NCBI GenBank assembly: GCA_021083345.1
Contig: JAJGRE010000005.1
Span: 62,001-126,000, forward strand
Origin: Calditrichales bacterium MX18-03
GTDB lineage: Bacteria; Bacillota; Clostridia; Lutisporales; Lutisporaceae
Length of the DNA: 64,000 bases
Direction of reading: 5' to 3'
Positions 35,571-44,845 of the stretch are shown piece after piece. A program made the translations under genes and the position numbers. The notes beneath the pieces were generated by a model. It did not search any database. It worked only from the letters and a program-made list of their open reading frames with translations, and was not told the origin of the DNA. How positions within the stretch are numbered: the stretch's first letter is position 1; each line of letters begins with the position of its first letter.

Positions 35571-36326
35571 TTAAAGTAATTTATAATCTATCCCGTGGCT
35601 CGAAAGGTACTCTTTATAAGGGGACTTCAGCTTATTACAGATAAAGCAGCTTATTTGTGAAAGTGACGATACTGGGTACATTGAAATTTTGTCAAATTTC
35701 TCATTGTCAGCTATAACATACCAGTTATTTGTTATTTCGGGAATGCTTTTATATATATAACTACTTATAATAGAATCAACAGTAAGTCCGGCTTTTATAT
35801 CTATTCCAGAAATACTTGTGAAGGCTTTGTTAACAAAAATGTTTTCAAAGTATTTTATTGGGTTTTCCACACTGGAAAACAAAGTATTTCCATCAACAGA
35901 GGTAACTTCGCCTCCAATTAAATAAACCTTATAGACCTTAGTCAGCAAGTCGCTCAAAGCTGTAATGTTATTTGTAACGACAGTAAGATTTTTAAAACGA
36001 TTAAGTTTTGAAGCCAAAACACAGCAGGTTCTACCGGAGCCTACAAAAATGCTGTCACCATCTTTGATTTCGTTGCAAGCAAGCTCAGCAAGGGCATTTC
36101 TTATTTCATCGTTATAAAAATCTTTTTCAGGATGGTTGATGGATTTCTTTTCAAGTAGAATAGCGCCGCCATGAAATTTTTTTACAAGACCTTGTTTTTG
36201 CAATGTATCAAGGTCTTTTCTTATTGTTACCTCACTTACACCATACTTCCGTTTTAAGTCTTTTACGAAAACCTTTTTACTCGTATATAGCTGCCGTTTT
36301 ATATCCTCTATTCTATCTATTAACAT
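35571..36326 (-). CDS. iolR: DeoR-family regulator, probable IolR
   Basis: This 251-residue DeoR repressor has an N-terminal helix-turn-helix (KYGVSEVTIRKDLDTLQKQG) and a C-terminal sugar-phosphate sensing domain (VGSGRTCCVLA). It is divergent from the inositol operon and separated by a 170-bp region with facing promoters, the usual arrangement for IolR. In B. subtilis the inducer is 2-deoxy-5-keto-gluconate 6-phosphate. AAAGGGGTG precedes the start. Assignment as iolR rests on context. Confidence 0.82.
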   Translation of the reverse strand: MLIDRIEDIKRQLYTSKKVFVKDLKRKYGVSEVTIRKDLDTLQKQGLVKKFHGGAILLEKKSINHPEKDFYNDEIRNALAELACNEIKDGDSIFVGSGRTCCVLASKLNRFKNLTVVTNNITALSDLLTKVYKVYLIGGEVTSVDGNTLFSSVENPIKYFENIFVNKAFTSISGIDIKAGLTVDSIISSYIYKSIPEITNNWYVIADNEKFDKISMYPVSSLSQISCFICNKLKSPYKEYLSSHGIDYKLL

Positions 36327-36350
36327 AAATACACCCCTTTGATGGTTATA

Positions 36351-36380
36351 ATTGTATTACGATTAGTTTCGATTTGTCAA
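36351..36380 (-). promoter_or_regulatory. iolR promoter
   Basis: On the minus strand TTGACA and TACAAT are separated by 18 bp, about 25 bp before the iolR start. Confidence 0.65.
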
Positions 36381-36415
36381 CAAGTAATAATAAGAGAAAT
36401 AAGAAAATGAAACTA

Positions 36416-36445
36416 TTGACAGTTATAATAATATTATGATAAATT
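36416..36445 (+). promoter_or_regulatory. iol operon promoter
   Basis: A consensus TTGACA at 36416-36421 is followed at 17-18 bp by ATAAAT/TAAATT, about 50 bp before iolC. Spacing to the divergent iolR promoter allows one repressor region to serve both. Confidence 0.65.
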
Positions 36446-36496
36446 GAAAGCGTAATAAATAAAAATAAAACGAAACAAAAAGAAAGAAGGTAAATC

Positions 36497-37504
36497 ATGT
36501 TTAGCATTAAATTTGATTTAAGTAGACCTATAAATATTATTGTTGCAGGACGTGCAGGGATTGACCTTAATACAATGGATATTAATTGTGATTTTAAAGA
36601 CATTAGTGGTTATACAAAATCAGTAGGAGGATCCCCTGCAAATATTGCCCAGGGACTTGCAAAGCTGGGAGTAAAGGTAGGGTTTATTGGTAAGATAGCA
36701 GACAATGGAATGGGCGAATACATCAAAGAAACCCTTGATGGTGCTAAAATTGATACCAATGGAATTGTTTTCGATAAAACAGGAGCACCTAACTGTGTTG
36801 CAATGACATATATTAAGACACCAGTGGATTGTGGCTCATTCTTCTATAGAAACGGCACAGCCGACCTTTTGCTTGAGCCACGGGAAATCTCGGAGGATTA
36901 TATAAAAAATGCTGCAGCAGTTTTGCTTTCAGGCACTGCATTTTCTGAAAGCCCATCAAGAGAAGCAATGTTTGCGATTATTAGCTATGCTAAGAAGCAT
37001 AAAACAAAAGTAATAATTGATATTGATTATAGACCCTATGGGTGGAAATCCTTAGAAGAGTCTGCGATATATTATAATCTTGCTTTAAAGACTTGTGACA
37101 TTATAATCGGAAATCGTGAAGAATTTAATGCCGTTGAATACTTGACAATGAGAGATAATCGGGACAACTATAAAAGTGGCGAGACTTTTCTAAATAGCAA
37201 TGCAAGCCTTGTAATTATTAAAGAAGGTGAAAAAGGATCAATTGCTTTTATTAAAGATGAGGAACCAATAAGATGCGGAATAATTAAGACAGATGCTTTG
37301 AAAACCTTCGGTTCAGGTGATGCCTTTGCAGCTGGGCTTTTGTATGGGCTTTTTAATGATATGGAGCTGCTAGATGCCATGAAATTCGGATCTGCCTGTG
37401 CATCTATCGCCCTTAAAACAGTAAGCTGTGCAGATGGTATGCCTAAATATGACCAGGTAATTAGGTACATGGCTGAAAAAAATTTGAGCTTCTCCAATAT
37501 TTAA
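36497..37504 (+). CDS. iolC: 5-dehydro-2-deoxygluconokinase
   Basis: This 335-residue PfkB-family sugar kinase has the N-terminal GGSPANIAQGLAKLG motif and the catalytic FGSGDAFAAGLLYG motif. It phosphorylates 5-dehydro-2-deoxygluconate, the fifth step of myo-inositol breakdown. It is the first gene of the operon, with AGAAGG before the ATG. The aldolase for its product is encoded directly downstream. Confidence 0.92.
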   Translation: MFSIKFDLSRPINIIVAGRAGIDLNTMDINCDFKDISGYTKSVGGSPANIAQGLAKLGVKVGFIGKIADNGMGEYIKETLDGAKIDTNGIVFDKTGAPNCVAMTYIKTPVDCGSFFYRNGTADLLLEPREISEDYIKNAAAVLLSGTAFSESPSREAMFAIISYAKKHKTKVIIDIDYRPYGWKSLEESAIYYNLALKTCDIIIGNREEFNAVEYLTMRDNRDNYKSGETFLNSNASLVIIKEGEKGSIAFIKDEEPIRCGIIKTDALKTFGSGDAFAAGLLYGLFNDMELLDAMKFGSACASIALKTVSCADGMPKYDQVIRYMAEKNLSFSNI

Positions 37505-37556
37505 GAGACCTAGGATCATGACAAATTTTATGAGCTAGAAAGGTAAGCAGTGGATA

Positions 37557-38375
37557 ATGAGAACTTTAGATATAATAAAAAAAGCAAAAGAAAGCGCACA
37601 GATTATTGCTGGATTTAACGTATTTGGCTATGAGGATGCCCTTGAAATTGTGAGAGCAGCTGAAGAGGCACAGCAAAGTGTGCTATTGATGACGAATAGG
37701 GATGCTTGTAAGGCTATGAATGTAGAGCACTGGGGAGCACTTTTGAGATCTATTGCTGAAAAGGCTAAGGTGCCAGTTGGTGTTCACCTTGATCACTGCG
37801 ATGATAAAGAGATAATACTCACAGCAATAGAAAGCGGTTATACATCTGTAATGTATGACGGAAGCAAGCTGTCTATTAACGAAAACATAAGCAACACAAG
37901 GCATATTGTAAGCATTGCCCATAAACATGGAGTATATGTTGAGGGAGAGGTAGGATATGTACCTTACAGCGACAAAGCTGAAACAAAAATTGAATATACA
38001 TTGCCAGAGGAAGCCAAAAGGTTAGAGCAAGAAAGCGGACTTGACATGCTGGCAGTATCTGTTGGAAATGTTCACAGATTAACAGACACTAAGGTAAACA
38101 TTAAGTTTGCCTTGCTTCAACAAATCGAAGCAGTTTGTACTGTCCCATTGGTAATACATGGAGCAAGTGGAATACATCAAGACGATCTTATTAGACTTAA
38201 GGAACATAGCATAGGTAAAATCAACATAGGCACAGTACTCAGGCAAGAATTTGGGAAAAGTCTAAGAAAAGAGTTTTTAGAAAAACCAAAGGAGTTTGAC
38301 AGGCTTAAGCTTATGGAAAAACCAAGAGAACTTGTTTATAAAAAAGCCCTGGAGATAATTACAAGCTTAAAATAA
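37557..38375 (+). CDS. iolJ: 6-phospho-5-dehydro-2-deoxy-D-gluconate aldolase (class II)
   Basis: This 272-residue class II aldolase has the zinc site VGVHLDHCDD, GEVGYVPYSDK and the late VIHGASGI motif. Fructose-bisphosphate aldolases share the fold; position between iolC and iolB favours IolJ, which splits the kinase product into dihydroxyacetone phosphate and malonate semialdehyde. The start ATG 37557 is preceded by a weak purine-rich site. Confidence 0.85.
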   Translation: MRTLDIIKKAKESAQIIAGFNVFGYEDALEIVRAAEEAQQSVLLMTNRDACKAMNVEHWGALLRSIAEKAKVPVGVHLDHCDDKEIILTAIESGYTSVMYDGSKLSINENISNTRHIVSIAHKHGVYVEGEVGYVPYSDKAETKIEYTLPEEAKRLEQESGLDMLAVSVGNVHRLTDTKVNIKFALLQQIEAVCTVPLVIHGASGIHQDDLIRLKEHSIGKINIGTVLRQEFGKSLRKEFLEKPKEFDRLKLMEKPRELVYKKALEIITSLK

Positions 38376-38393
38376 AGATAGGAGAATAACATT

Positions 38394-39185
38394 ATGAGAC
38401 TTCGGCAGAAAGAGCTCTTTGCAAAGGGCTACAACAGCATAACAGAACTAAATGGTAAGCATAGTGATATGCTAATGGATTTTGGAATACTAGAACTTGA
38501 AAAAGGCCAAAGCTTCTGGGATGATAAGCCTCTTGAAAAGGTTTATATTTTACTTTCCGGTGAAACAGAGGTTAGCTGGAAGGATAATCGCGTAAAGGTT
38601 TTTCGAGACAACTGCTTTGATGATAATCTGTGGTGCTTAAATGCCGACAAAGATACTATGGTTGAAATCAGAGGTTTATCCACAAACAGTGAGATTGCTG
38701 TTGTAAGAACAGAAAACAGCAGAACTTTTGGTGCAGCTATTTATGAAAAAGATAAGATAGTTAATGAAGTGCGTGGGGCAAACACTATGATGGATGCAGG
38801 CAGACGTATTGTTCGTACTGCAATGGATGTAAGACTATCCCCCCAATCAAACATCATGCTTGGTGAGGATGTACATATTCCTGGCAGATGGGCAGGCTTT
38901 CCATCTCATCATCACAAACAACCAGAAATTTATTACTATAAATTCCATCCAGAGAATGGCTTTGGATTATTAAGGCATGGTGATGAAGCTATCCTACTGG
39001 AACATAACGATACTGTTAAAATAATGCCCAATCATGTACATCCACAGGTTGCAGCACCTGGCTATGCAATGTATTTTCTCTGGATAATAAGACATCTTGA
39101 TGGCGATCCATATATTAACCCTACCTTTGAAGAGGAGCATCTATGGACAGAAAAGCCTGGCGCAAAATATTGGCCAGAAATATAA
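38394..39185 (+). CDS. iolB: 5-deoxy-glucuronate isomerase
   Basis: This 263-residue bicupin-type protein has metal-binding residues in PSHHHKQPEIYYYK and MPNHVHPQVAAPGYAMYF. It converts 5-deoxy-glucuronate to 5-dehydro-2-deoxygluconate, the IolC substrate. It follows iolJ after 18 bp with AGGAG upstream. The family and pathway position are clear. Confidence 0.92.
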   Translation: MRLRQKELFAKGYNSITELNGKHSDMLMDFGILELEKGQSFWDDKPLEKVYILLSGETEVSWKDNRVKVFRDNCFDDNLWCLNADKDTMVEIRGLSTNSEIAVVRTENSRTFGAAIYEKDKIVNEVRGANTMMDAGRRIVRTAMDVRLSPQSNIMLGEDVHIPGRWAGFPSHHHKQPEIYYYKFHPENGFGLLRHGDEAILLEHNDTVKIMPNHVHPQVAAPGYAMYFLWIIRHLDGDPYINPTFEEEHLWTEKPGAKYWPEI

Positions 39186-39211
39186 AGCATCTATAAATGT
39201 GAGGAAGAAAT

Positions 39212-41068
39212 ATGAAAACTATTAAACTTACAATGGCACAGGCACTTGTAAAATTTTTGAATGCACAGTATGTAAATTTTGATGGCGTGGAAACAAAGTT
39301 TGTAGAAGGTGTAATGGGTATTTTTGGTCACGGGAATGTTGTTGGTATTGGTCAGGCCCTTGAGCAATATAAAAATGAGATAACCTATATTCAAGGTAAA
39401 AACGAGCAGGATATAGCCCATGCATGTATTGGCTTTGCAAAGCAAAGTAAAAGAAGAAAAATTTATGCTTGCACAGCTTCTATAGGTCCCGGCTCTTTGA
39501 ATATGGTTACAGCAGCAGGAACAGCCACTGTAAATAAGATTCCCGTTCTATTGCTTCCTGGAGACACCTTTGCTGACAGACAGCCAGATCCGGTACTTCA
39601 ACAGCTTGAAAATGAAGGAGATTATTCTGTTAGTGTAAATGATTCATTTAAGGCAGTGAGCAAGTACTGGGACAGAATTGTTAGACCGGAACAGCTTATG
39701 ACTGCTATGCTCAATGCTTTTAGGGTACTGACTGACCCTGCACAAACAGGTGCTGTAACAATATGCCTACCTCAGGATGTACAGGGTGAAAGCTATGCAT
39801 ACCCTGTAGAATTTTTAGAAAAAAGAGTATGGTATGTTAATCGATTAGTGCCCTCAATGAGTTCAATTGAAAGAGCCGCAAAGATAATAGAAGAAAGTAA
39901 GAAACCCTTAATAATTGCCGGTGGTGGTGTTAGATATAGTGATGCTGGCAAAGAGCTAATGAATTTTGCAAAAGAATTTAATATTCCCTTTGCAGAAACA
40001 CAAGCAGGAAAGGGTGAGGTATCCTTTGACTTTCCTCAAAATTTAGGCTGTGCTGGTGTCTGTGGCACCTTGTGCGCTAACACAATAGCAAAAGAAGCTG
40101 ATGTGGTTATTGGAGTGGGCACAAAGCTTAATGATTTTGTTACATCATCTAAAAGTGCATTCGCCATGGAAAATGTAAAGCTTGTTTCAATAAATGTAAA
40201 CTTAAAAGATTCTTTAAAGATGGATTCTGCTTCAGTTGTAGCAGATGCAAAGCTAGGACTAGAGGCCTTAGGACAGGTGCTAAAGAAAAGACGCTATAAG
40301 TCCGGGTATACCAACGATATTGAGAAAGCAAAAGAGTTGTGGCAATCAGAGCTTGACCGTTTAAGCGGTATTAGCTGTGATGAAGGGCTATCTCAAACAA
40401 GAGTTCTAATTGAGCTTAATAACATGCTGGGCATAAATGATATTATTGTTTCTGCTTCCGGCAGTATGCCATCTGATCTTGAAAGAATTTGGCGTCCCAA
40501 AAAACCTGGAACATATCACCTTGAATATGGTTTTTCTTGTATGGGGTATGAGATACCTGCTGCTCTAGGTGTAAAAATTGCTCATCCTGACTGTGAGGTA
40601 TATGCTCTGTTAGGTGACGGTGTGTTTATAATGTCACACTCTGAATTTATAACAAGCCTACAAGAAAAGAAGAAAATAAATGTAGTTTTATTTGATAATA
40701 ATGGGCACCAGTGTATCCATAATCTCCAACGTTCTCAGGGTATTGATTCCTTTGCTACAGAATTTAGATATAGAGATAATTTAACTTTATCCGGTGACTA
40801 TGTACCAATTGACTTTGCAAAAATTGCAGAGGGATATGGTGCTAAGGCATATAGAGTTAGAAACCTGGAAGAGCTAAAGTCTGCAATTATAGACAGTAAA
40901 AAGCAAACAATCTCTACCCTTATCGATATTAAAGTATTATCAGGTACTATGACAGAAGGATATGAGAACTTCTGGAGAGTTGGAACAGCATCCGTTGCGG
41001 AAAATGAAAACGTTGTTAAAGCTTTTAAAAAGTTAGCAAATAAGGTGAAAAGCTTAAAAAAGTATTAA
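39212..41068 (+). CDS. iolD: 3D-(3,5/4)-trihydroxycyclohexane-1,2-dione acylhydrolase
   Basis: This 618-residue thiamine-diphosphate enzyme has the N-terminal Pyr domain with the conserved Glu region (NEQDIAHACIGFA), a central Rossmann-like domain and a C-terminal PP domain with GDGVF...NNGHQC for ThDP-Mg binding. It opens the inositol ring by C-C hydrolysis. A GAGGAAG site precedes the ATG. Confidence 0.93.
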   Translation: MKTIKLTMAQALVKFLNAQYVNFDGVETKFVEGVMGIFGHGNVVGIGQALEQYKNEITYIQGKNEQDIAHACIGFAKQSKRRKIYACTASIGPGSLNMVTAAGTATVNKIPVLLLPGDTFADRQPDPVLQQLENEGDYSVSVNDSFKAVSKYWDRIVRPEQLMTAMLNAFRVLTDPAQTGAVTICLPQDVQGESYAYPVEFLEKRVWYVNRLVPSMSSIERAAKIIEESKKPLIIAGGGVRYSDAGKELMNFAKEFNIPFAETQAGKGEVSFDFPQNLGCAGVCGTLCANTIAKEADVVIGVGTKLNDFVTSSKSAFAMENVKLVSINVNLKDSLKMDSASVVADAKLGLEALGQVLKKRRYKSGYTNDIEKAKELWQSELDRLSGISCDEGLSQTRVLIELNNMLGINDIIVSASGSMPSDLERIWRPKKPGTYHLEYGFSCMGYEIPAALGVKIAHPDCEVYALLGDGVFIMSHSEFITSLQEKKKINVVLFDNNGHQCIHNLQRSQGIDSFATEFRYRDNLTLSGDYVPIDFAKIAEGYGAKAYRVRNLEELKSAIIDSKKQTISTLIDIKVLSGTMTEGYENFWRVGTASVAENENVVKAFKKLANKVKSLKKY

Positions 41069-41079
41069 AGGGGTGTAAT

Positions 41080-41967
41080 ATGAGTATTCAATTAGGTTGT
41101 GCACCGATTAATTGGTCAAATGATGATCTGCCAAGCCTTGGTGGAGAGCTTACCTATCAACAATGTTTAAGTGAAATAGCCCTAGCTGGCTTTACAGGCA
41201 GTGAAGGCGGTATTAAATATCCAAAGGCGTTTGATGTAATTAAAAAAGCAATTGATTTAAGAGGTATAACAATTTGCAATATGTGGTTTAGTACTGAGTT
41301 TACAATTTTTAAAAACGAAGATACCTACGAGCGGTTTGACAAGCATCTTGATTATACCTATGGACTAGGTGCAAGAGTTGTTGGTGCTGGGGAGTGTGGC
41401 ATTACTATTCACGGGAATGAAGAAATACCCCTTTTCAAAAATCGTCCTATTTTGAATGATGAGCAGTTTGAAAATCTAGCTGATGGTTTAAACGAGCTTG
41501 GCAAAAGAGCAAAGGATAAAGGAATGAAATTATGCTTTCACCCCCATGTTGGGACTGGTATTGAAACTAAGGCAGAAATTGACAGACTGATGTCATTGAC
41601 AGATAAGGAAACTGTGTTCCTTTTGTTTGATACTGGACATTTAACTCTTGCAGGGGAAAACCCTGTGGAGGTAATACAGCAGTATATCAACAGAATTGGA
41701 CATATTCATGTTAAAGATGTGAGGAGAAATATATTTGCGCAAGTGACAAAAAATGACCTAAGCTTTCTACAGGGCATTAAAAAAGGTTTGTTTACAGTTC
41801 CAGGCGATGGAGATATGGTTGATTGGGACGCTATCTTTAAAATTATTAGGGATAATCATTATGAAGGTTGGATCGTTGTAGAAGCAGAGCAAGATCCAGC
41901 AATTGCTGATCCTCTTGAATATGCCATTATAGCTCGTAAATTCATGGGCGAAAAACTTGGACTATAA
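41080..41967 (+). CDS. iolE: myo-inosose-2 dehydratase
   Basis: This 295-residue TIM-barrel xylose-isomerase-like protein begins with the IolE signature (LGCAPINWSNDDLP) and carries metal-binding Glu/His residues in CFHPHVGTGIET, FDTGH and HVKDV. It dehydrates 2-keto-myo-inositol to the trione used by IolD. It follows iolD after 11 bp. Confidence 0.93.
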   Translation: MSIQLGCAPINWSNDDLPSLGGELTYQQCLSEIALAGFTGSEGGIKYPKAFDVIKKAIDLRGITICNMWFSTEFTIFKNEDTYERFDKHLDYTYGLGARVVGAGECGITIHGNEEIPLFKNRPILNDEQFENLADGLNELGKRAKDKGMKLCFHPHVGTGIETKAEIDRLMSLTDKETVFLLFDTGHLTLAGENPVEVIQQYINRIGHIHVKDVRRNIFAQVTKNDLSFLQGIKKGLFTVPGDGDMVDWDAIFKIIRDNHYEGWIVVEAEQDPAIADPLEYAIIARKFMGEKLGL

Positions 41968-41988
41968 AGCCATAGAAAGGAAAAAACC

Positions 41989-42816
41989 ATGAAAAAATCA
42001 CTTCACACTAAAACAATATACAGAAGTAATTTAATATCAGATATTAGAATTGCTAAAGAAGCAGGCTATGACGCAGTTGAAATGGTTGGTACAAAAATAA
42101 TGAATTTTTTGGAGGCAGGCTATACATCAGCTGATGCAAAGGCGCTGCTAGATAAATATGATATGAAAATGGTCAGCATTGTAGATATTGCCCATGTTGA
42201 AAGAACAGATGCAGAATCGGTAAAAAGAATGTGCTATGAGGCTGAAGTGTTTTCTAAGTTTGCAAAAGATGTAGGCTGTAAACATATTCAGTTAGTACCC
42301 CTTTGCGCCCATGAGGGGAAAGCCTGGAATGAAGTCAAAAGGCTTACAGCCAGCAGTGTAAATCAAGTACTTGATATTGGGAAAGAAAATGATATCGTTT
42401 TTCAGCTGGAGCCAGTAGCCTGGTCACCAATACACTCCCTGTCACAGAGCCTTGATTTTATTGCCTACACAGGCAGAGATAATCTTGCTATGGTTATAGA
42501 TTTTTGGCATTTATGGTATGGGAATGAGACGAAGCCTTGCGAAGTCGCTGCATTAGATAAGAATATGATTTGCAATATTCACTTTTGTGATGGCAATAGG
42601 AATGCCCCAGGAACTGTTTGTGATGAAGAAGTTTTAAGGGCAGTATATGCAGGGGAAGGTTCTATTGATATGCAGGAGTGGATTGATGCAGTAAGAGCTA
42701 CAGGATATGACGGATATTGGTCCTATGAGCTTGTAAGTAGAAAGCATTGGGAAGCAGATACCAAGCTAGTAGCAAATACAACAAGTGCTGTTTTAGATAA
42801 GTATCTAAGCCGCTAA
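41989..42816 (+). CDS. Xylose-isomerase-like TIM-barrel sugar isomerase (IolI-like)
   Basis: This 275-residue protein belongs to the AP-endonuclease-2/xylose-isomerase-like superfamily, with likely metal ligands in FQLEPVAW, VIDFWHLWYG, IHFCDGNR and SYELVS. In the operon it may be an inosose isomerase (IolI), but related proteins isomerise hydroxypyruvate or other sugars. GAAAGGA precedes the ATG. Confidence 0.75.
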   Translation: MKKSLHTKTIYRSNLISDIRIAKEAGYDAVEMVGTKIMNFLEAGYTSADAKALLDKYDMKMVSIVDIAHVERTDAESVKRMCYEAEVFSKFAKDVGCKHIQLVPLCAHEGKAWNEVKRLTASSVNQVLDIGKENDIVFQLEPVAWSPIHSLSQSLDFIAYTGRDNLAMVIDFWHLWYGNETKPCEVAALDKNMICNIHFCDGNRNAPGTVCDEEVLRAVYAGEGSIDMQEWIDAVRATGYDGYWSYELVSRKHWEADTKLVANTTSAVLDKYLSR

Positions 42817-42871
42817 GAAAGTATTTAAGTTAAATAAAGCATGGGATCCGTGCCGTTGAGGTGAAAAGATT

Positions 42872-44050
42872 ATGTTTAATGAAGAGCTAAAGTATGATAG
42901 ACCAATTCGCTGGGCTATGGTAGGTGGCGGAAGAGGAAGCCAAATAGGATATATACACAGGTCATCAGCACTAAGAGATAGATCCTTTCAGCTTGTTGCA
43001 GGTGCCTTTGATGTCGATGTGACAAGAGGCAGAGAGTTTGGAGTAAACATTGGTGTTGCACCAGAGAGATGCTATAAGGACTATAAAGAAATGTTTGAGT
43101 CGGAAGGTAAAAGGGAGGATGGTATTGAAGCTGTTTCCATAGCAACACCTAATTTTACCCATTACGAAATATGTAAGACTGCTCTTCTAGAGGGCCTTCA
43201 TGTTATATGTGAAAAACCACTGTGCTTTTCTACGGAACAAGCAGAGGAGCTTGCAGAGCTTGCTGAAAAGCATAATAAGGTTGTTGGTGTGACCTATGGT
43301 TATACGGGTGCACAAATGATACATCAAGCTAGAAACATGATACAAAGAGGAGATCTTGGAGAAATTCGTATTATTAATATGCAGTTTGCTCATGGTTACC
43401 ATAGTACAGAAGTAGAAAAAAATGATTTAGGAACAAAGTGGCGGGTAAATCCTGCTACATCAGGGCCTAGTTATGTTTTAGGTGATACGGGAACCCACGC
43501 ACTATTTTTGGCTCAAACTATGGTACCTGATCTAAAAATTAAAAGTCTTCTTTGTACAAGACAAAGCTTTGTCAAAAGTAGAGCACCTCTCGAAGATAAT
43601 GCAACAGTTTTAATTAATTTTGAAAATGGTATTGTTGGAACCCTTTGGGCAAGTGCAGTGAATGCCGGCTCAATGCATCAACAAAAAATTAGAGTGATTG
43701 GCTCTAAGGCAAGTATTGAGTGGTGGGATGAACAACCAAATCAGCTTAAATATGAAATTCAAGGTCAGCCAGCACAGCTGTTAGAAAGAGGAATGGGCTA
43801 TCTTTATAATGAAGATGAGGCTGTATCGGGCGACCGAATAGGTGCAGGTCATGTTGAAGGCTTATTTGAGGCTTGGTCAAATCTATATCGCAGGTTTTGC
43901 ATTGCCATACATGCTAAAATAGACGGTAATAATGAAGCAGTGAAGGACCTATGGTATCCAAATATTCATGATGGTGTAGAAGGTGTAAGGTTTATCGAAA
44001 ACTGTTTACGCTCTGCAGACAACGGGTCTGTTTGGGTGGATTATAACTGA
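42872..44050 (+). CDS. Gfo/Idh/MocA-family dehydrogenase, candidate inositol dehydrogenase
   Basis: This 392-residue NAD(P)-dependent oxidoreductase has the Rossmann motif VGGGRGSQIG and the EKPLC catalytic Lys segment, with a C-terminal substrate domain. It is longer than typical IolG (about 340), so it may act on another inositol isomer or sugar. It ends the operon, which lacks visible iolA and a transporter. The start ATG follows GAGGTGA. Confidence 0.82.
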   Translation: MFNEELKYDRPIRWAMVGGGRGSQIGYIHRSSALRDRSFQLVAGAFDVDVTRGREFGVNIGVAPERCYKDYKEMFESEGKREDGIEAVSIATPNFTHYEICKTALLEGLHVICEKPLCFSTEQAEELAELAEKHNKVVGVTYGYTGAQMIHQARNMIQRGDLGEIRIINMQFAHGYHSTEVEKNDLGTKWRVNPATSGPSYVLGDTGTHALFLAQTMVPDLKIKSLLCTRQSFVKSRAPLEDNATVLINFENGIVGTLWASAVNAGSMHQQKIRVIGSKASIEWWDEQPNQLKYEIQGQPAQLLERGMGYLYNEDEAVSGDRIGAGHVEGLFEAWSNLYRRFCIAIHAKIDGNNEAVKDLWYPNIHDGVEGVRFIENCLRSADNGSVWVDYN

Positions 44051-44157
44051 AGGTGCCAGGTGACCAAACAAAGAATATAGTTAATGCATGGAGACCCAAA
44101 AAGTTCTGAAGTTCAGTGCATGCTGGAAGCTGAGATGGATGAGATGCAACTTTACTT

Positions 44158-44268
44158 ATAAGAAATGAACTTGTACAGGATACGGTAGTAAGGAATTTAG
44201 AGGTCATTGGAGAAGCAGTTAAAAAGATTCCAGAGGATATAAGAAGTAGTTACAAGGATATACCATGA
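44158..44268 (+). pseudogene. Remnant of a HepT-like (DUF86) toxin gene
   Basis: In one frame the DNA encodes IRNELVQDTVVRNLEVIGEA and continues VKKIPEDIRSSYKDIP before a TGA. This matches the middle of HepT-like proteins, where the next codon is normally Trp, so TGG probably became TGA. No start codon or remaining length is present and the partner MntA-type nucleotidyltransferase gene is absent. It is a dead fragment. Confidence 0.75.
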
Positions 44269-44408
44269 AAGAAGTAAGGCAGGACTGGGGAAAGAACCCT
44301 CAGTCCTTTTCATATGCCGATAGTTTGCCTGGGAGATATCAATGAAATTGGCAGCTTGGAGTCCAACAATACATGTCAGAATATTGAAAACCTTTTTGCA
44401 CTTAGTCG

Positions 44409-44437
44409 TTGTAAAATAATAGCGAAAATGATAGAAT
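44409..44437 (+). promoter_or_regulatory. Candidate kaiB promoter
   Basis: TTGTAA and TAGAAT are 17 bp apart, about 90 bp before kaiB. The same hexamer pair precedes the AraC gene of island 1. Confidence 0.45.
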
Positions 44438-44526
44438 TTTAGTAGATAATGTCGAATATAAATAGGTTTCGACTGAGCAAATGGAAGCCGATTATTTAAA
44501 AAAAATATCATAAGTGAGGGATCCAA

Positions 44527-44814
44527 ATGGAGGATAATGCTAACAGGTATATTCTGACGCTATATATAACCGGTGAGACGCAGACATCCAGGAAGACTAT
44601 AACGCTTTTGGAGGAGATTCTCGATAGTGAACTGCATGGAATGTATGAATTAAAGATTATTGATGTGTTGAAGCATCCCCAACTAGCTGAAGATGACAAG
44701 ATACTGGCGACACCAACATTGATTAAAATACTGCCTCCACCAGTAAGAAAGATCATTGGTGAATTGACAGACAAAAAAAAGATATTATTGGGCTTGGATT
44801 TTACTACTAAGTAA
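44527..44814 (+). CDS. kaiB: KaiB circadian clock protein homologue
   Basis: This 95-residue thioredoxin-like protein closely resembles cyanobacterial Kai[38 protein letters not shown] and [13 protein letters not shown] match the conserved core almost residue for residue. In cyanobacteria KaiB switches fold to bind phosphorylated KaiC and drive the cycle. It is followed by kaiC after 31 bp. GAGGG lies 6 nt before the ATG. Finding it in a Clostridium-like genome on an apparent island is unusual. Confidence 0.93.
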   Translation: MEDNANRYILTLYITGETQTSRKTITLLEEILDSELHGMYELKIIDVLKHPQLAEDDKILATPTLIKILPPPVRKIIGELTDKKKILLGLDFTTK

Positions 44815-44845
44815 CCAAAGGCTAATAAATTTTTGAGGTGAAAGT

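Larger units (their letters stand above)
44051..44526 (+). other. Intergenic region with HepT remnant and kaiB promoter
   Basis: This 476-bp stretch contains a decayed HepT-like coding fragment, an AGGTGCCAGGT motif at its left edge (also present near 55.66 kb), and a candidate promoter at 44409-44437. Nothing else is coding. Confidence 0.6.
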
